From an uncultured Prevotella sp. (GTDB lineage Bacteria > Bacteroidota > Bacteroidia > Bacteroidales > Bacteroidaceae): a stretch of 25,623 nucleotides of DNA. A model generated the notes under the pieces. It did not search any database. It was given only the letters and a program-made list of their open reading frames with translations, and was not told the DNA's origin. Shown one piece after another: positions 23,665 to 25,623 of the stretch. Position 1 is the first letter of the stretch, and the number at the start of each line of letters is the position of its first letter. Made by a program: the position numbers and the translations under genes. The stretch lies in assembly GCA_900319895.1 (NCBI GenBank), contig ONQK01000054.1:1-25623 (forward strand), read 5' to 3'.

Positions 23665-25080
23665 GTGGAAAGGAATGGGAAAAAGCAAACTGTTGTAGTC
23701 ATTGGGGCAGGATTGACTGGCCTGACCACTGCTTATTGGTTAAGGCGCAGCGGCATAGATGTACATGTCATTGAGAGACAGCAGCGCATCGGCGGCCAAA
23801 TCCAAACCCATCGACACGGCGATTTCGTATTCGAGAGCGGACCCACAACCGGCAGCATTTCAACCCCAGAGGTTGCAGAATTGATGGCAGATTTGGAAGT
23901 CCAATCACATGGGAAATGCGTGTTAGAGACGGCACCAGATGCGGCAAAACGACGTTTGATCTGGAAAGGCGACCGATTCCATGCCCTGCCCTCAGGATTA
24001 GTGTCGGCCATCAAGACCCCATTGTTCACACCCCTCGACAAACTGCGGATACTTGGAGAGCCCTGGCGTAAACGAGGCACCAATCCAGACGAGACCATCG
24101 GCGAGCTCACCATGCGCCGCCTGGGCAAATCTTTCCTCGACTATGCCGTCAACCCTTTTATCTCAGGCGTATATGCCGGCGACCCAAACATGTTGGTCAC
24201 CCGCTATGCAGCGCCTAAACTCTATCAACTGGAAGCCAATTATGGCAGTTTTGTGCGCGGAGCAATCAAAAAAAGCAAACAGCCCAAGAGCGAAAGGGAA
24301 AAACTGGCAACCAAAAAAGTCTTTTCAGCTCGCGGCGGCCTGTCTAACATCATTGAAGCCGAAGCAAACTTCATCGGCAATGAGAACATAACACTTGGTG
24401 CCCAAGAAGTAAGGATTGAACCCACAGAAAGCGGATGGAAAACGACCTACCTCGACACCGATAACAGACTATGCACCATCTTCAGCCAAGAAGTAGTGAC
24501 CACCTGCGGCGCCTATGAGTTGCCACAACTGCTGCCCTTCCTCAGCGCCGAGGAATTAAGTCCCATCACCTCACTGAAATATTCGCCTGTGATGGAAGTC
24601 AACGTCGGTGCCAACAACACCTATGGCGGCGACTATTGTGCCTTTGGCGCTTTGGTCCCAGCCCTCGAGCGCCGCCGCATTTTAGGCATCTTGTTCCCTT
24701 CGGCATGTTTCACCCAGCGCGCGCCGCAATCGGGCGCACTTTTCGCCTTTTTCATCGGCGGCATTCGCCATCCCGAGATGCTAGACTTGAATGACGAAGA
24801 AGTGGAAAAACTGGTGACTGAAGAATGGCACACCATGCTGGGATTCCCGGCACAAGCCGCCCCCGACCTCATACACATTTCCCGCCATCAGCGTGCCATA
24901 CCACAATACGAGGCATCCACCGGCGCGCGCCTAGAAGCAGTTTCCTCTATAGAAAGAACCCATACAGGCCTGACCATCGGCGGCAACTTGCGTGACGGCA
25001 TCGGCATGGGCAACCGGATTACGCAAGCAGCAAATTTTGCGAAACAAATTATACAAAGATATCATGAAGCTAAACTTTAA
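23665..25080 (+). CDS. hemG: Protoporphyrinogen/coproporphyrinogen oxidase, FAD-dependent (HemY type)
   Basis: A 471-residue flavoprotein of late heme synthesis that removes electrons from protoporphyrinogen IX or coproporphyrinogen III. The N-terminal FAD-binding motif is VVVIGAGLTGLTTAYWL (GxGxxG at 14-19) with the ribose-binding E37 in VIERQQRIGGQI. FESGPTTGS (57-65) and the C-terminal FAD motif in TIGGNLRDGIGMGNRI (about 440-455) also fit the family. The frame must start at GTG 23665, since a stop codon precedes it and no in-frame ATG is suitable. It has its own promoter. Its 3' end overlaps the TonB-receptor start by 17 bases. Confidence 0.88.
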   Translation: MERNGKKQTVVVIGAGLTGLTTAYWLRRSGIDVHVIERQQRIGGQIQTHRHGDFVFESGPTTGSISTPEVAELMADLEVQSHGKCVLETAPDAAKRRLIWKGDRFHALPSGLVSAIKTPLFTPLDKLRILGEPWRKRGTNPDETIGELTMRRLGKSFLDYAVNPFISGVYAGDPNMLVTRYAAPKLYQLEANYGSFVRGAIKKSKQPKSEREKLATKKVFSARGGLSNIIEAEANFIGNENITLGAQEVRIEPTESGWKTTYLDTDNRLCTIFSQEVVTTCGAYELPQLLPFLSAEELSPITSLKYSPVMEVNVGANNTYGGDYCAFGALVPALERRRILGILFPSACFTQRAPQSGALFAFFIGGIRHPEMLDLNDEEVEKLVTEEWHTMLGFPAQAAPDLIHISRHQRAIPQYEASTGARLEAVSSIERTHTGLTIGGNLRDGIGMGNRITQAANFAKQIIQRYHEAKL

Positions 25081-25623
25081 GAAAATGTTGGCCACGGGCC
25101 TCCTGCTCGCCTCAATGTCGCCAGTTTGGGCAGATGAGCTGAACGACTCTTCCCGTCTTTACGACCTTGACGAAGTAGTGGTCGTGGCACAAGCGAAAGA
25201 ATTCTACCGTTTGCGGCTGCAACCATTAAGTTCGACGGTACTCGCAGGAAAAGACCTCAGCCGCCTAGGCGTCCGCGACTTGCGTGACATCTCCGACTAT
25301 GTTCCTTCGTTCGTAATGCCCAATTATGGCTCCCGGTTCACGTCTTCCATCTATGTTCGCGGCATCGGCTCCCGCGTCAACAGCCCGTCGATGGGCGTTT
25401 ATGTCGACGACATGCCTTTGATGAGTAAAACAGCATTCAACAGCCACACTTACCAGCTCGACCGCGTAGACGTATTGAGAGGGCCGCAAGGGACATTGTA
25501 TGGCATGAACACCGAAGGCGGCATGGTGCGTATGTACACTAAAAATCCGATGAACTACCAAGGCACTGACATCAATTTGGGCATTGGGACTGGATTTTAT
25601 CGCAACATTGAGGTCTCCCACTA
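25064..25623 (+). CDS. TonB-dependent receptor, N-terminal part
   Basis: The first 186 codons of an outer-membrane TonB-dependent receptor, cut off by the window edge. The signal peptide is MKLNFKKMLATGLLLAS..., with cleavage likely after VWA (23). A TonB box-like LDEVVVVAQAK (about 35-45) is followed by a plug domain: LGVRDLRDISDYVPSF, SSIYVRGIGSRVNSPSMGVY, VDDMPLMSK and LDRVDVLRGPQGTLYGMNTEGGM. There is no N-terminal carboxypeptidase-like domain, so it is not a SusC. The ATG lies inside the last codons of hemG, which suggests co-transcription and coupling; a heme or iron ligand is plausible from this but not shown. Confidence 0.93.
   Translation, partial: MKLNFKKMLATGLLLASMSPVWADELNDSSRLYDLDEVVVVAQAKEFYRLRLQPLSSTVLAGKDLSRLGVRDLRDISDYVPSFVMPNYGSRFTSSIYVRGIGSRVNSPSMGVYVDDMPLMSKTAFNSHTYQLDRVDVLRGPQGTLYGMNTEGGMVRMYTKNPMNYQGTDINLGIGTGFYRNIEVSH

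Noticed and set aside
25265..25621. A 118-codon minus-strand frame at the window end
   Set aside because: It lies opposite a well-supported TonB-receptor plug domain and shows no family features.

Overview
The window looks like chromosomal DNA of a Bacteroidota species, most likely of the Prevotella/Prevotellaceae group. Three things point there. Gene families and their order are typical of the group: purH-mreBCD-mrdA, an ExbB/ExbD/ExbD/TonB operon followed by a PstS-like lipoprotein and a TPR protein, a START-like protein before an LptF/G permease, and hemG before a TonB-dependent receptor. Many intergenic regions carry Bacteroidota-type promoters (TAnnTTTG at -7, sometimes TTTG at -33) and Shine-Dalgarno signals are weak. 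A PorT-like protein suggests a type IX secretion system, which favours Prevotella over Bacteroides. No phage, integrase, IS element or CRISPR array is visible.

Layout. Positions 1-3802 (minus strand) hold the cell-shape operon, read purH, mreB, mreC, mreD and mrdA (PBP2, cut by the window edge). PurH is only the IMP cyclohydrolase domain. Next on the minus strand come a SIMPL-domain protein (3970-4674) and an elongator-type tRNA-Met(CAT) with a strong promoter, a hairpin trailer and a downstream terminator. From 5212 the genes run on the plus strand: a START-like protein, an LptF/LptG-family permease, ribBA, then an aspartate-type aminotransferase.

Positions 10489-17221 are one co-directional energy-transduction operon: ExbB, two ExbDs, TonB, then three tandem secreted copies of the TonB C-terminal domain without the membrane anchor, then a PstS-like lipoprotein and a periplasmic TPR protein. 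The last of the three small copies is frameshifted at a C6 tract. The small proteins share a signal-peptide sequence with each other and partly with the PstS-like lipoprotein, which suggests expansion by local duplication and domain shuffling.

Positions 17580-19247 encode a predicted surface lipoprotein of the thiol-activated / cholesterol-dependent cytolysin superfamily (CDC-like). It has its own promoter and terminator and a different C-terminal domain. A 55-residue two-cluster ferredoxin (minus), a PorT-like outer-membrane protein, a U32-family protein, a membrane zinc-ribbon protein, protoporphyrinogen oxidase and a truncated TonB-dependent receptor complete the window.

The most notable items are the tandem free TonB C-terminal domains inside the exb-tonB operon and the CDC-like lipoprotein. 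All family assignments come from reading the sequence; no database search was run.
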